Counted from the stretch's first letter, positions 1-8,925 are shown. The stretch: DNA of 64,000 nucleotides from JAHQVI01 sp963727575 (GCA_963727575.1 CAVSIA010000010.1:1-64000); one strand, 5' to 3'. Made by a program: numbers and translations. Notes: generated by a model not told the origin, from the sequence alone.

Positions 1-462
1 ACGATTGACCAAGGCCACCTCACGCTCACGACGACGCTCAAGATGGTTGCCCGTCGAGCCATACACCCCGGGCCGCGCGAGATTGGTGAACGTACGATTT
101 GCCGAGATCGCGTTCCGCTCAGCTTCAATCTGTAAATTCATTGGACTGAGCGCCGTGTAATAGCCCGGCACGACCCAATTTGGTTTTCCATCTTGGGCGT
201 CGCCATCCTGATAGACGCAGTCGCCATCCAGATAAACGATTGGGTCTCCCGAATGCCCTTCGGGAGCAATTCCATAAAAGCGCAGGCACTCCGATTTGCC
301 GCCGACGTCCAGGAAGATCCGACCGGGACCGTCACACGCCTCGGTGGTAAGCGCGACGCCGCTGAGCACGTCATTTGCCGAAAACTTCGGCTCCACGGCG
401 AGCGCAGCAGACTGCAGGGCGAATTCAATCATGAGGAGCCCGCAAATGATGATGTCTTTCAT
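1..462 (-). CDS. Partial secreted alpha/beta-hydrolase-like protein (5' end only)
   Basis: The reading frame starts at an ATG (462-460) and stays open for 154 codons to the window edge, so the C-terminus is missing. The N-terminus (MKDIIICGLLMIEFALQSAA) resembles a short signal peptide ending near LAVEP, so the product is probably exported. The mature part contains YGIAPEGHSGDPIVYLDGD, two aromatic-rich segments and the stretch ISANRTFTNLARPGVYGSTG. From memory this resembles uncharacterised alpha/beta-hydrolase-fold or S9-like peptidases of Rhizobiales, but the catalytic triad would lie beyond the window. The frame and signal peptide are seen directly; the family is an inference. It is oriented like the downstream-numbered GST gene, 93 bp away. 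Confidence 0.6.
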   Translation of the reverse strand, partial: MKDIIICGLLMIEFALQSAALAVEPKFSANDVLSGVALTTEACDGPGRIFLDVGGKSECLRFYGIAPEGHSGDPIVYLDGDCVYQDGDAQDGKPNWVVPGYYTALSPMNLQIEAERNAISANRTFTNLARPGVYGSTGNHLERRREREVALVNR

Positions 463-555
463 CGAACCATTCGTAGCTGAAGTCCACCCTATTGGCGAGA
501 CGGCCGAACGCATCGCGGGTTATCCGACAGGTACGCACTCTTGGCGGTGTGCGCA

Positions 556-1237
556 TTAGCTTGCATCGGGCGCATCCGTCAAAAACCGCCGAGGAATCGC
601 ATTGAACAAAGGGTAGTACTTAAAGAACGGAACTGCCTCGCCAATCACGCGTCGCACTGAAGGACGCGCGACCAGCCGCTCGAAATAGGCTTGCAACCCC
701 GTGTGAAAATGGAACGATCGTGCTGGCGTAAAACAGTGCTGGCGCAGCAGCACAATCGGCGATGGTGAACGCATCGCCTGCGGCCCAGGCACGGCCGCCA
801 AGCTTCGTCTCTATGAGATCGTAAGCGCGGGTAAGATCGGCCGATGCTTCGCTCAGTGTGCGGGCGTCTCTTTCGTCCTCGGAACGAATTTGCTGTGCGA
901 TAAACCGCTGCATGGGGTCCATGACGTAGCAGTAGAAGATCCTGTCCCAGAGTCGCGCCTCCAGCCGATTTTCTTGAGCGGATGGGAACAACCTGGTTTT
1001 TCCAGGGTACTTTTGATCGATATATTCAATGATGATGGATGTCTCGGGGACGATTGTCCCATTGTCGTCCAGGAGTGGCATTTTCGCAGTTGGCCACAGT
1101 CCCATGAACTCAGCCTTCGCCGCGGGATCGCCAAGATTGACCATTCGCGTTTCGAACGGCGTTCCGTTTTCATACAGAGCGATGATCGCCTTCCAGCAGT
1201 AAGAAGCCAGAGGGTGTGAGTACAATATCAGAGCCAT
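556..1237 (-). CDS. Glutathione S-transferase family protein (one frameshift)
   Basis: N-terminal thioredoxin-like GST domain (residues 1-80, beginning MALILYSHPLASYCWKA, with the PETSIIIEYID motif at about 65-75 that binds the glutathione gamma-glutamyl group), followed by an all-helical C-terminal domain including the typical AGDAFTIADCAAAPAL helix. It probably conjugates glutathione to an electrophile in the cytosol; the substrate is unknown. The ATG at 1237 is chosen over upstream codons because AAAAGGAAA lies just before it and the GST fold begins there. An extra T in a run at about 706-709 breaks the frame after ASTIVPF; the next frame continues HTGLQAYFERLVARPS to the stop at 556. With one base removed the protein is 226 residues, normal for the family, so the break is probably a consensus error. 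Confidence 0.85.
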
Positions 1238-1484
1238 AATTTTCGTTTCCTTTTCGACTAAGTATTGCATGCCAGACCGGTTGCGGCGAACAGCCCGAGT
1301 TTCGAACAAGCGGTTCGAAAATACGCTTCCGGCTCCACCATTTTAGTTCGCGTGCAGCCGCCATGCCATCACTGCGCGCGACGGTTCCGTTTCGGCGGCT
1401 GCTCCTCTCACCTCCACCTTGCGCGCCGCGGTGAACGTGCCTGGTGTCCATCTCGCGGGGGCCAGGGCGCTTAGATCATCATTA

Positions 1485-1952
1485 ATGAAATCTGGCGACG
1501 ATGCGCCGATGATACGCATGCTCGCTCTGCTGCTCCCGGCATTGATTCCGTCCTGGCGGTTCTTTGCGATGGTCGCGCCCTCGCCGCGCATCGAGCTCGC
1601 CTTGCTCGGCTCAGCGGACGAGGCACCGCCAAGCTGGCGGGAATTCCGGCCCCGCCCCGCCCATGTGCCACTGCACGCCATACTGGGGCGGCTGCTCTGG
1701 AACCCGCGCTGGAACGAGTTGCTTTTTCTCGTCACCTGCACCGAACGAGTCCTGGAGAGCGGATCGGAGAGGCGCATTCGCGAGATCCTCTCGCGGATCC
1801 GGTCGGACCTGCGCCGCACCAGCCCCCCGACCGGCACCGCGCAGCATATCCAGATGCGGTTCGTCGTCCTGACCCGCGACAAGGATCGGGTCGTGCGGGA
1901 GGAGGTCTACCGCTCCGCAGTCCACGCCCTTGATGCCGAACCCTCGTCATGA
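1485..1952 (+). CDS. Hypothetical protein paired with the HTTM membrane protein
   Basis: A frame of about 155 codons whose stop overlaps the next gene's ATG (ATGA at 1949-1952), which shows translational coupling to the HTTM-type gene. It has a hydrophobic N-terminus (MIRMLALLLPALIPSWRFF, possibly a membrane anchor) and then a soluble region with WREFRPRP, WNPRWNELLFLVTCTERV and RFVVLTRDKDRVVREEVY. No catalytic motif is recognised. Start choice is uncertain: ATG at 1485 or 1509, or an upstream GTG. Known HTTM-type genes are often found next to small partner proteins; that this is such a partner is an inference from the overlap. Confidence 0.6.
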   Translation: MKSGDDAPMIRMLALLLPALIPSWRFFAMVAPSPRIELALLGSADEAPPSWREFRPRPAHVPLHAILGRLLWNPRWNELLFLVTCTERVLESGSERRIREILSRIRSDLRRTSPPTGTAQHIQMRFVVLTRDKDRVVREEVYRSAVHALDAEPSS

Positions 1953-2644
1953 CGTTCGAAGCCGCGCTCCGCCTGACCGAGATGCTTCTGGGCTTCGCGC
2001 TGCTCCAGCAGAGTCTCGAACATTTCGTCTCGGCATGGGACGAACGGATCCTGTTCATTCCCCGCGCCGGCCTCAGCCTCCTGCTCATGCTCGGCGTCGC
2101 GCCCGACGCCACCGCTCTCGCCCTTCTCGGCCTCGGACTCATGATCCTGCGCCGCTTCGATGGCCCCTATAACGGCGGCAGTGATCGGATGAGCCTGCTC
2201 ATTCTCACCTGCCTCTGTCTTGCGCATCTCCTGCCCAGTCCGCACTGTCGGCAGGTCGCGTTCGGATATCTGGCCGTGCAGCTCGTGCTGTCCTATGTCC
2301 TCTCCGGCGCAGTCAAGATCGTCAATCCGGACTGGCGCAGCGGCGCTGCGCTGCGCGATGTGTTCCTGTTTTCCGCCTATCCCGTCAGCGAGACGCTGCG
2401 GGAGCTGGCCGGATGGCCGCGTCTGCTCTGGCTGATGTCCTGGTGCGTCATGCTCTTCGAGCTGCTGTTTCCGCTCGCTTTGCTGACGCAGCCGACGCTG
2501 ATCGTTGGGCTGACGATCGCCGCGATCTTTCACCTGGCCAACGCCTGTCTCTTCGGCCTGAACCGCTTCTTCTGGGCCTGGCTCGCCGCCTATCCCTCCA
2601 TCATCTGGCTGCAGCTGCGGCTTGCCGGCTCCTGGGGGTTCTGA
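1949..2644 (+). CDS. HTTM-domain (vitamin-K-carboxylase-like) integral membrane protein
   Basis: A 231-residue, strongly hydrophobic protein with about seven predicted membrane segments. The features suggesting the HTTM family are the multi-helix layout, the SYVLSGAVKIVNPDWRSG segment at about 110-130 (HTTM proteins have a conserved sequence around a K/N-W motif here), and the late FHLANACLFGLNRFFWAWLA segment with a histidine. The family is named for horizontally transferred transmembrane domains related to gamma-glutamyl carboxylase; the bacterial role is unknown. Overlaps the upstream gene by four bases. The IS1380 element lies 66 bp beyond its stop and does not interrupt it. Confidence 0.65.
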   Translation: MTFEAALRLTEMLLGFALLQQSLEHFVSAWDERILFIPRAGLSLLLMLGVAPDATALALLGLGLMILRRFDGPYNGGSDRMSLLILTCLCLAHLLPSPHCRQVAFGYLAVQLVLSYVLSGAVKIVNPDWRSGAALRDVFLFSAYPVSETLRELAGWPRLLWLMSWCVMLFELLFPLALLTQPTLIVGLTIAAIFHLANACLFGLNRFFWAWLAAYPSIIWLQLRLAGSWGF

Positions 2645-2710
2645 CGTCGGCAGGCATCTTGATCGGAACAATGACCGGCATGGCGGAGACAGCGCCGGCC
2701 GCTGGGCTAA

Positions 2711-4389
2711 CCCGCATTTCTCACGAGTTCGTCGGCGCATCGGGGCCTGTGACGGTGTAAACTTGTTTTGCGAGAACGAGTTATACCAATTCGAGGGAGT
2801 TCCCCGATGCTGACAGAGTGTAGCCCGAACGAGATTGATTTCGGAAGAGCGGGCGGACGCCGTGTGGTCGCGGATTTCGATGGCGGCATGGTGTCCTCGG
2901 ATGCCGGGGCTCTTTTGCTTGGGGAGACGGACAAGGCGCTCCGACTCGTCGATCGCTTCGCCGCGTGCTTTCGCGATCGCCGCCATCCTGCTTACGTGGT
3001 GCACGAGGTGAAGACGTTGGTCGCGCAGCGTGTGTTCGGCCTGGCGCTGGGCTATGAGGATCTTGTCGACCATGACGAGTTGCGCCGCGATCCCGTTCTC
3101 GGTGTACTGCTCGGCAAGCTCGATCACGCGACCGCGACGCCCGGACCGCTGGCCGGCAAGAGCACACTGAACCGGCTGGAGCATGCCCCGGCCGAGGGAA
3201 CCACTGGGCGTTATCATAAAATCGGCCACGACAGCGCAGCGATCGAGGCTCTGTTCGTCGACTTTTTTCTCGACGCGCACGGCAAGCCGCCGCGTGAGAT
3301 CGTGCTCGACCTCGATGCCACTGACGATCCGTTGCATGGCCATCAGGAAGGCCGGTTCTTCCACGGCTATTACGACTGCTATTGCTACCTGCCGCTCTAC
3401 GTCTTCTGCGGCCGCCATCTTCTGGCCGCCAAGCTTCGGCGGTCGAACATCGACGGCAGCGCCGGTGCGGTCGAGGAGACGGCGCGCATTGTCGGTCGGA
3501 TCCGGGCGCGCTGGCCGAAGGTGAAGATCATCTTGCGCGCCGATTCCGGCTTCGCCCGGGAGGCCCTGATGGTCTGGTGCGAGGCCAACAAGGTCGACCA
3601 TGTCTTCGGCCTCGCCCGCAACGCGCGTCTGGAGGCCCGCATCGCGGACGCGTTGGCCGACGCCCGGCGGCTGTCGGAGGCCGCGGGAGGCAAGCCGGCG
3701 CGGGTGTTTCGGGATTTCCTGTGGTCGACGAAGGGGTCCTGGTCGCGCCGCCGCCGCGTGATCGGCAAGGCGGAATGGACCGGCGGGGAAGCCAACCCGC
3801 GCTTTCTCGTCACCTCGCTGAAGCCGGACGCCTGGAGCGCCAAGCCGCTCTACGAAGATCTCTATTGCAAGCGCGGCGAGATGGAAAACCGCATCAAGGA
3901 GGCGCAAGGCGATCTGTTCGCCGACCGTACCTCCACGGCAACGATGCGGGCCAACCAGTTGCGCCTGTGGTTTGCCTCGATGGCTTACGTTCTGCTCTGC
4001 GCGCTGCGCCGGATCGGCCTGGCTCATACGCAGCTTGCCGCCGCGACCTGTGGCACCATCCGGCTGAAGCTGCTGAAGATCGGCGCGCTGGTGAAAATCA
4101 GTGCACGTCGGGTCAAGATCGCCTTCGCATCCGCCTGTCCGGCCGCCGCGGAATGGCGTCTCGCCGCAGCCCGGCTCGCGCATGCCCGCGGCTCCCCCGC
4201 GTGACACGCTAAGCTGCAACGCGCCTCTTTCGCAGCATACCCCGAGGCCCACTGGAGATCGAACAACCCGAGCCGATTCTCGAAGCCGGTCGCGCAGTCC
4301 GCGCCACCCACAAGCACGCCGCGCGGCAACGCCGAACGCCAAGCGGACGGATGACGACGCCATGACTTCAGCCGTGTGAGAAATGCGGG
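2711..4389 (+). mobile_element. Complete IS1380-family insertion sequence
   Basis: A 1679-bp element bounded by perfect 14-bp terminal inverted repeats, CCCGCATTTCTCAC at 2711-2724 and its reverse complement at 4376-4389, and flanked by a 4-bp direct repeat CTAA (2707-2710 and 4390-4393). It carries one intact DDE transposase. Inverted repeats beginning CC, a 4-bp duplication and this size agree with the IS1380 family. The intact gene, ends and duplication suggest a recent insertion. Removing element and one CTAA copy joins the region after the HTTM gene to the spacer before the phosphate-binding-type gene. Confidence 0.93.
2807..4204 (+). CDS. IS1380-family transposase
   Basis: A 465-residue DDE transposase starting at ATG 2807 (MLTECSPNEIDFGR; a purine-rich GAGGGAG precedes it). 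IS1380 hallmarks visible are GMVSSDAGALLLGETDKAL near the N-terminus, FRDRRHPAYV, GLALGYEDLVDHD, the first catalytic-region aspartates in VLDLDATDDPLHGHQEG, LRADSGFARE, and the C-terminal YCKRGEMENRIKEAQGDL. It catalyses excision and insertion of the element. The frame fills most of the 1679-bp IS and appears undamaged. It shares only family-level motifs with the second IS1380 transposase at 40.1-41.5 kb, so the two are different elements. Confidence 0.93.
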   Translation: MLTECSPNEIDFGRAGGRRVVADFDGGMVSSDAGALLLGETDKALRLVDRFAACFRDRRHPAYVVHEVKTLVAQRVFGLALGYEDLVDHDELRRDPVLGVLLGKLDHATATPGPLAGKSTLNRLEHAPAEGTTGRYHKIGHDSAAIEALFVDFFLDAHGKPPREIVLDLDATDDPLHGHQEGRFFHGYYDCYCYLPLYVFCGRHLLAAKLRRSNIDGSAGAVEETARIVGRIRARWPKVKIILRADSGFAREALMVWCEANKVDHVFGLARNARLEARIADALADARRLSEAAGGKPARVFRDFLWSTKGSWSRRRRVIGKAEWTGGEANPRFLVTSLKPDAWSAKPLYEDLYCKRGEMENRIKEAQGDLFADRTSTATMRANQLRLWFASMAYVLLCALRRIGLAHTQLAAATCGTIRLKLLKIGALVKISARRVKIAFASACPAAAEWRLAAARLAHARGSPA

Positions 4390-4507
4390 CTAAAGGCTTG
4401 GTTCGCAATTCCGTTATGTATCAATATCGGACGCCAAATTTTACTGCGGATTAGGTCGATCATGGCATCTACTTGAGTGTTGTGCGTATGGACGCCTTGG
4501 AAACGCA

Positions 4508-5281
4508 ATGCTGAACAACCTGTTAGCCTCTACCCTGCTTTGCATTGCGATCGGATCGGGCGTCATCGCTTCGCAGGCCGCCGCCGGACCACTGATGATT
4601 CAGGGTTCGACGACAGTTGCCAACGCAGTGATGGTGCCGAAGAAATCGGCCATCGAAACGGCAAGCGGCGTCAAATACGAAATCATCCCCAATGGATCCT
4701 TGCGCGGAATGCTTGCCGTAGCTGACGGCAAAGCAGCCCTCGGCATGATTTCCGCCGGATTGGACTTGGAGATCGCGAAAATCAACCAGGAACATCCGGG
4801 CGAGCTCGACGGCAAGGATCTGCGCGCCCACCGCATCGGCGTGTCCGAAGTGGCCTTTGCGGTGCACCCCTCCAATCCGGTCAGGTCTCTCAAACTGGGC
4901 CAGCTCGCCGCAATCCTGAAGGGGGAGATCAAAGATTGGAGCCAGGTCGGCGGGCCGAAGGCTCCGATCATCGTCGTCGCCGAGATGAAGGGCGGCGGCA
5001 TTCGCTCGCTGGTGGAAAACCGGCTATTGCAGGAAGGCGAAATCAAAGCCGAGCTCCGCGAGGTGCCCTCTGCCCCTCAAGCAAACAGAATAGTGGCTCA
5101 GCTCCCGGCGGCTCTGGGGCTGACCAGCGTCGCCTCGATCACCGATGAGGTCGCCCGGGTAACGACCGACGACGTGATTTCGCAACCGCTAAGTCTTGTG
5201 AGTTTGGGCGCGCCTGGCCCGGACGCGGCGAAGATCATCGAAGCGGCCAAAGCGGCGCTGGCCAGCTCCACGGGCTTGTGA
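4508..5281 (+). CDS. Periplasmic phosphate-binding-type (PstS-like) substrate-binding protein
   Basis: A 257-residue exported protein. The signal peptide is residues 1-27 with cleavage near AAAGP. The mature protein begins with LMIQGSTTVANAVMVP, the classic first beta strand and Ser/Thr-rich loop of PstS-type binding proteins that contacts an oxyanion, followed by VKYEIIPNGSLRGMLAVADGKAALGMIS and the hinge region SEVAFAVHPSNPVRSLKLGQLAAILKGEIKDWSQVGG, all typical of the PBP-like type 2 fold. No pstC, pstA, pstB or phoU is present nearby. It is followed after 78 bp by a hybrid sensor kinase on the same strand, which suggests it may act as a ligand-sensing partner and not a transporter component. 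The ligand could be phosphate or another oxyanion; sequence alone cannot tell. Confidence 0.85.
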   Translation: MLNNLLASTLLCIAIGSGVIASQAAAGPLMIQGSTTVANAVMVPKKSAIETASGVKYEIIPNGSLRGMLAVADGKAALGMISAGLDLEIAKINQEHPGELDGKDLRAHRIGVSEVAFAVHPSNPVRSLKLGQLAAILKGEIKDWSQVGGPKAPIIVVAEMKGGGIRSLVENRLLQEGEIKAELREVPSAPQANRIVAQLPAALGLTSVASITDEVARVTTDDVISQPLSLVSLGAPGPDAAKIIEAAKAALASSTGL

Positions 5282-5359
5282 CGTGATCGGGCGGCTGAGG
5301 ACCATATCACGGCCCGCGATCCAATCTCTTCTCAGGATGTCCCTGGGAAGGCTCTCCCC

Positions 5360-7369
5360 ATGATCACCGCGCGTCTCAACGATCTGTCAGTCAAGACCAG
5401 ATTGCTGGCGATCGTCGGGCTTGCCTTCGTTGGGATCGCTCTTCTGGCCCTGGAGAACTATACGACCGCGCATTCCCTGGCCGAGCGCGGCGATAGGATG
5501 CAATTGATTGCTCTGACGGAGACGAACCTTCTCGGGGCGATCCGCCTGAGGGTCGAGCAGATACACAGCAACGTGAATCGCGCGCCGTCCGAACTGGATC
5601 TGGAAAAGCTTTCCGCCTACAGGCGCCAAATCGACGAAAATCTGAAATCCATCCATCAGAAGGTCGGCGAGTTGGCGCAATGCAACCCCGCCGCATATGG
5701 CGAAAAGGCCGCTGCCTTTGCCGTGGATCTGAATGCCATGTCGGCCCAGGCTCAGAAGGTTTTCAGGTTCGCGCAGAATTTTTCCGCCGGGCAGGCCAAT
5801 GAAGCGCTGACCGTCGAGTATGCCAAAGAGCTGAAGACCGTGCATGAGGGACTGAACAGACTGACCACGCTGGTTCGGAGCCGGGCGGATGCGGCCGCGG
5901 AAGAGCTCAAGGCGACCGGTGGCTCTGCGATACGGACGGCATTCTTCACCGCCTTCATCGCTTTTCTTCTGACCATCGTGCCGAGCCTCTTTTTGAGCAG
6001 GCGGATTTCGCAGCAGCTGGGGCTGCTCGCCCGGGCGACCACCGCCTTTGCCAACAATGATTTCAGCAATACCGAGGTCGAACGCATCGAGGGGAAGGAC
6101 GAAATCGCGGCGATGGCTGAAGCGCTCAGCGTCTTCAAAGCGAACTCGCTGCGCGTAAGGGCGATGGAGGACGATTTGCGGATGGCCAAGGACGCCGCCG
6201 AAAGCAGCAGCCGGGCCAAGAGTGAGTTCCTCGCCAATATGAGCCATGAAATCCGAACGCCTCTCAACGGCGTGCTGGGTATGGCACAGTCCCTCGCGTC
6301 GGACGGCTTGCCGCCGGATCAGCAGGAAAAGATCGACGTCATCCTGGATTCCGGCGAATTGCTGACCGCTCTCCTCAATGACGTGCTGGACTTCTCGAAA
6401 ATCGAAGCCGGCAAGCTCGAGATCGCTCCGGTATGCGGGGATCTGAAGCACACGATCGAGCGCACGCGGCAACTCTTTCAGACGCGGGCGGAAGAGAAGG
6501 GGCTCGCAATCGTCGTTCACTATGACCCGGCGCTGCCGCGCCATCTTGTTTACGATCCGGTTCGGGTACGCCAATGCGTGAGCAACCTCCTGTCCAATGC
6601 CATCAAGTTCACGGATCGGGGGAGGATCGAAATCTCCGTGTCGTCGCAGCGCGATAGCGATGGGAGCCATCTCGTTTCGATTGCCGTCAGCGACACAGGT
6701 ATGGGCATAAACGAAGAGGTGCTGTCGCGGCTTTTTTCAGTGTTCACGCAAGCCGACGGGGCGACGACGCGCAAATTCGGCGGAACCGGGCTGGGACTGG
6801 CGATTTCGCGGCAACTCGCCAGACTCATGGGCGGCGATATCGGCGCCACCAGCCGGAAGGGCGTGGGATCCACATTCGTCCTGACCTTCACCGGGCGGGA
6901 GGCCGCCGACGAAGCGCCCCGCCGGAGCGAACCGGCGCGGCCGCGTGCGCCCCGGAGCAATATCCGCGGGACACGGGTGCTGCTCACCGACGACAATGCG
7001 ACCAACCGCCAGGTGATCCAACTGTTCCTGGCACCGCATGGCTGCGTGATCACGGAGGCAACGAACGGCGAGGAGGCACTTGCAAAACTGGCGGCGCAGC
7101 CTTTCGACCTCGTTCTGCTGGACGCGCATATGCCGGTGATGGACGGAACGCAGACCATCGCGGCGATCCGCAGCTCCGCGGAGCCTTGGAGCAGCCTTCC
7201 GGTCATCGCATTGACGGCTGATGCCATGGCGGGGGACCGTGAGAAATATCTCGCTCTCGGCATGAACGATTACATCACAAAGCCCATCGATCCCCGCGAA
7301 TTGATGACCAGGATCCATCAGGTCCTGAATATCGATGCCGAAACACCGCGGGAAAGTAAAACGAGCTGA
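5360..7369 (+). CDS. Membrane-bound hybrid sensor histidine kinase
   Basis: A 669-residue inner-membrane signalling protein. Membrane segments lie at about 12-30 and 194-212, enclosing a roughly 165-residue periplasmic helical sensor. A HAMP linker follows (about 212-265, ending in DEIAAMAEALSVFKANS), then HisKA with phospho-acceptor His296 in EFLANMSHEIRTPLNGVLGM, an ATPase domain with N box (VSNLLSNAIKFT) and G boxes (DTGMGI, GGTGLGLAISR), and a C-terminal receiver with acceptor Asp588 in LVLLDAHMPVMDG and Lys in ITKPIDP. The architecture is complete. No cognate output regulator lies nearby, so phosphotransfer to a distant Hpt protein is probable. The preceding periplasmic binding protein may supply the ligand signal; that link is an inference from adjacency. 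Confidence 0.93.
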   Translation: MITARLNDLSVKTRLLAIVGLAFVGIALLALENYTTAHSLAERGDRMQLIALTETNLLGAIRLRVEQIHSNVNRAPSELDLEKLSAYRRQIDENLKSIHQKVGELAQCNPAAYGEKAAAFAVDLNAMSAQAQKVFRFAQNFSAGQANEALTVEYAKELKTVHEGLNRLTTLVRSRADAAAEELKATGGSAIRTAFFTAFIAFLLTIVPSLFLSRRISQQLGLLARATTAFANNDFSNTEVERIEGKDEIAAMAEALSVFKANSLRVRAMEDDLRMAKDAAESSSRAKSEFLANMSHEIRTPLNGVLGMAQSLASDGLPPDQQEKIDVILDSGELLTALLNDVLDFSKIEAGKLEIAPVCGDLKHTIERTRQLFQTRAEEKGLAIVVHYDPALPRHLVYDPVRVRQCVSNLLSNAIKFTDRGRIEISVSSQRDSDGSHLVSIAVSDTGMGINEEVLSRLFSVFTQADGATTRKFGGTGLGLAISRQLARLMGGDIGATSRKGVGSTFVLTFTGREAADEAPRRSEPARPRAPRSNIRGTRVLLTDDNATNRQVIQLFLAPHGCVITEATNGEEALAKLAAQPFDLVLLDAHMPVMDGTQTIAAIRSSAEPWSSLPVIALTADAMAGDREKYLALGMNDYITKPIDPRELMTRIHQVLNIDAETPRESKTS

Positions 7370-7433
7370 TCGCGCCCGCCGGAATCCCGGCATCGCCGCC
7401 CCACAAGCGGACGTGACGCTACGCCCAAGTGCG

Positions 7434-7757
7434 CTATTGCCCGACGCGGCCGGCGGATCTTTGTGTCTGCTTCAGGCAGGTCGTCAGCAGCACGTAGGAC
7501 GGGTTGATTTTGTTGACCAGGGTCACGCAATAGTCCTTAGCGCCCTTGGAGTGCCGGTCCCATTCGCCCCGGAGGCCGTCATAGGCCGCGCGTTCCCGGT
7601 TGGCGCAAGTGGCAACCGTGTGACCGTTGAGCATCGAGGTCGCCACGGCAAGTTTGCGGCAGTATTGATCGACATCATATTGCGGCAGATCCGAGAGTGC
7701 CGCGGCGGCCGATGACATCAAGAAGAAAATGGCAAGGGCTGAAATCAGGCGCTTCAT
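7434..7757 (-). CDS. Small secreted cysteine-containing protein, unknown function
   Basis: A 107-residue protein with a clear signal peptide (MKRLISALAIFFLMSSAAAA, cleavage near residue 20) and four cysteines in the mature part (in DQYCRKLA, VATCANRERAAY, KDYCVTLV, TTCLKQTQ), which suggests two disulphides in the periplasm. The four-cysteine spacing and a C-x6-AYD-type segment vaguely recall LprI-like or DUF1311 lysozyme-inhibitor proteins, but the match is too weak to assign. It is convergent with the sensor kinase (64 bp between stops). The IS1595 element lies 128 bp upstream of its start and may have separated it from older upstream sequence. Confidence 0.6.
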   Translation of the reverse strand: MKRLISALAIFFLMSSAAAALSDLPQYDVDQYCRKLAVATSMLNGHTVATCANRERAAYDGLRGEWDRHSKGAKDYCVTLVNKINPSYVLLTTCLKQTQRSAGRVGQ

Positions 7758-7885
7758 AAGCGAGCCCCATCAGCAGCAAGTGAGTTTAAGCTTCGGAGGC
7801 TTACATAATAGCTGCGACATTTCTATAGGATTTTTACAGATACCCGACCAGATTACGCCAATAGAGCTGATACATTTAATACGAT

Positions 7886-8925
7886 GGCTCTGTTCGCGCA
7901 GAGTATGGGGATTGACGTCGCTCAATGTTCCTGATTAGTTCTCATTATGGGAGGCCGATCATGGAGCACCGCAAATTCAAACGGCGTCTGGCAGAACTTA
8001 TCGAGGAACTGACCCCCGCGCAGGCCCACAAGCTGGTCGATGCGATAAGCAAGCGGGGCACGGGCGATACGGCGCAAAAGCTAATTGATGGCAAGTTTCA
8101 AGCCGATCTGAAATGCCCGCATTGCAAGGAACGCCACATTCATCGCCATGGGATGGCGCGAGGACTGCGGCGTTACAAATGCCTGGCGTGCGCCAGAACG
8201 TTCAACGCCCTGACCGATACGCCGCTGGCCCGGCTTCGCAAGCGGGACCGCTGGCTGAAATATGCCGACGCCCTCAACGCCTCTGAGTCGGTCCGCGCGG
8301 CTGCGGTGCGGGCCGGCGTGAATGCGAGCACCTCTTTCCGCTGGCGGCACCGCTTTCTGAGTGCGCGGAAAGATCTTCGGGATCATCAACTTACCGGCAT
8401 CGTCGAGGTCGATGAATGCTTCATTCTGGCAAGCAGGAAGGGCGAGCGGCAATTGCCGCGCAAGGCGAGGAAGCGCGGCGGCAAGGCTAAAAAGCCGGGC
8501 TTGTCTGGCGAACAAACGCCGATCCTGATCGCACGTGACCGTTACGGCCATCATCTGAATGCGGTGTTGCCCAATCGCTCGGAAGACGCCGTCAGCGCGG
8601 TCCTGAAGGACGTGATTTCGAAGACTGATACTCTGCTTTGCATGGACGGCGATCCGGCGCTGATCGCTTTCGCCAAACAAGAGGCGATCGAATACGAGTT
8701 GATCATCGCCAGCCACGGCGAGCATGTGCACGAAAAGGTGCTGCACATCCAGACCATCAACGCTTATGTGAGCCGCTTCAAGAAGTGGCTGGACCGTTTC
8801 AATGGCGTGGCCACGAAATATCTGCCGAACTATCTCGGCTGGCGGCAAGCGCTGGAAAAATCCGGGGTTCCCCTCGCACTGGCCGCCGCCATTGGATGAA
8901 GTCCATACTCAACGCGAACAGAGCC
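7886..8925 (+). mobile_element. Complete IS1595-family insertion sequence
   Basis: A 1040-bp element with 23-bp terminal inverted repeats matching at 21 positions (left GGCTCTGTTCGCG..GAGTATGG at 7886-7908; right at 8903-8925) and an exact 8-bp target duplication AATACGAT (7878-7885 and 8926-8933). Repeats beginning GG and an 8-bp duplication are diagnostic of IS1595. One intact transposase gene fills the element. The target was AT-rich non-coding DNA. Confidence 0.95.
7961..8899 (+). CDS. IS1595-family transposase with zinc ribbon
   Basis: A 312-residue transposase starting at ATG 7961, which follows a good ribosome-binding site (GGGAGG, 7 nt spacing). An N-terminal zinc ribbon is evident (LKCPHCKERHIHRHG with a second pair in YKCLACARTF), followed by a helix-turn-helix-like segment (ESVRAAAVRAGVNASTSFRW) and the DDE-type ISXO2-like domain: first Asp in GIVEVDECFI, second in LLCMDGDPAL, and the C-terminal region HVHEKVLHIQTINAYVSRFK with the NAYVSRFK motif typical of the family. 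Intact over its full length. Confidence 0.94.
   Translation: MEHRKFKRRLAELIEELTPAQAHKLVDAISKRGTGDTAQKLIDGKFQADLKCPHCKERHIHRHGMARGLRRYKCLACARTFNALTDTPLARLRKRDRWLKYADALNASESVRAAAVRAGVNASTSFRWRHRFLSARKDLRDHQLTGIVEVDECFILASRKGERQLPRKARKRGGKAKKPGLSGEQTPILIARDRYGHHLNAVLPNRSEDAVSAVLKDVISKTDTLLCMDGDPALIAFAKQEAIEYELIIASHGEHVHEKVLHIQTINAYVSRFKKWLDRFNGVATKYLPNYLGWRQALEKSGVPLALAAAIG

Noticed and set aside
1907..4408. An 833-codon open frame on the minus strand across the HTTM and IS1380 genes
   Set aside because: It is antisense to two well-supported genes, has Arg/Gly-rich composition without domains, and ignores the IS borders.
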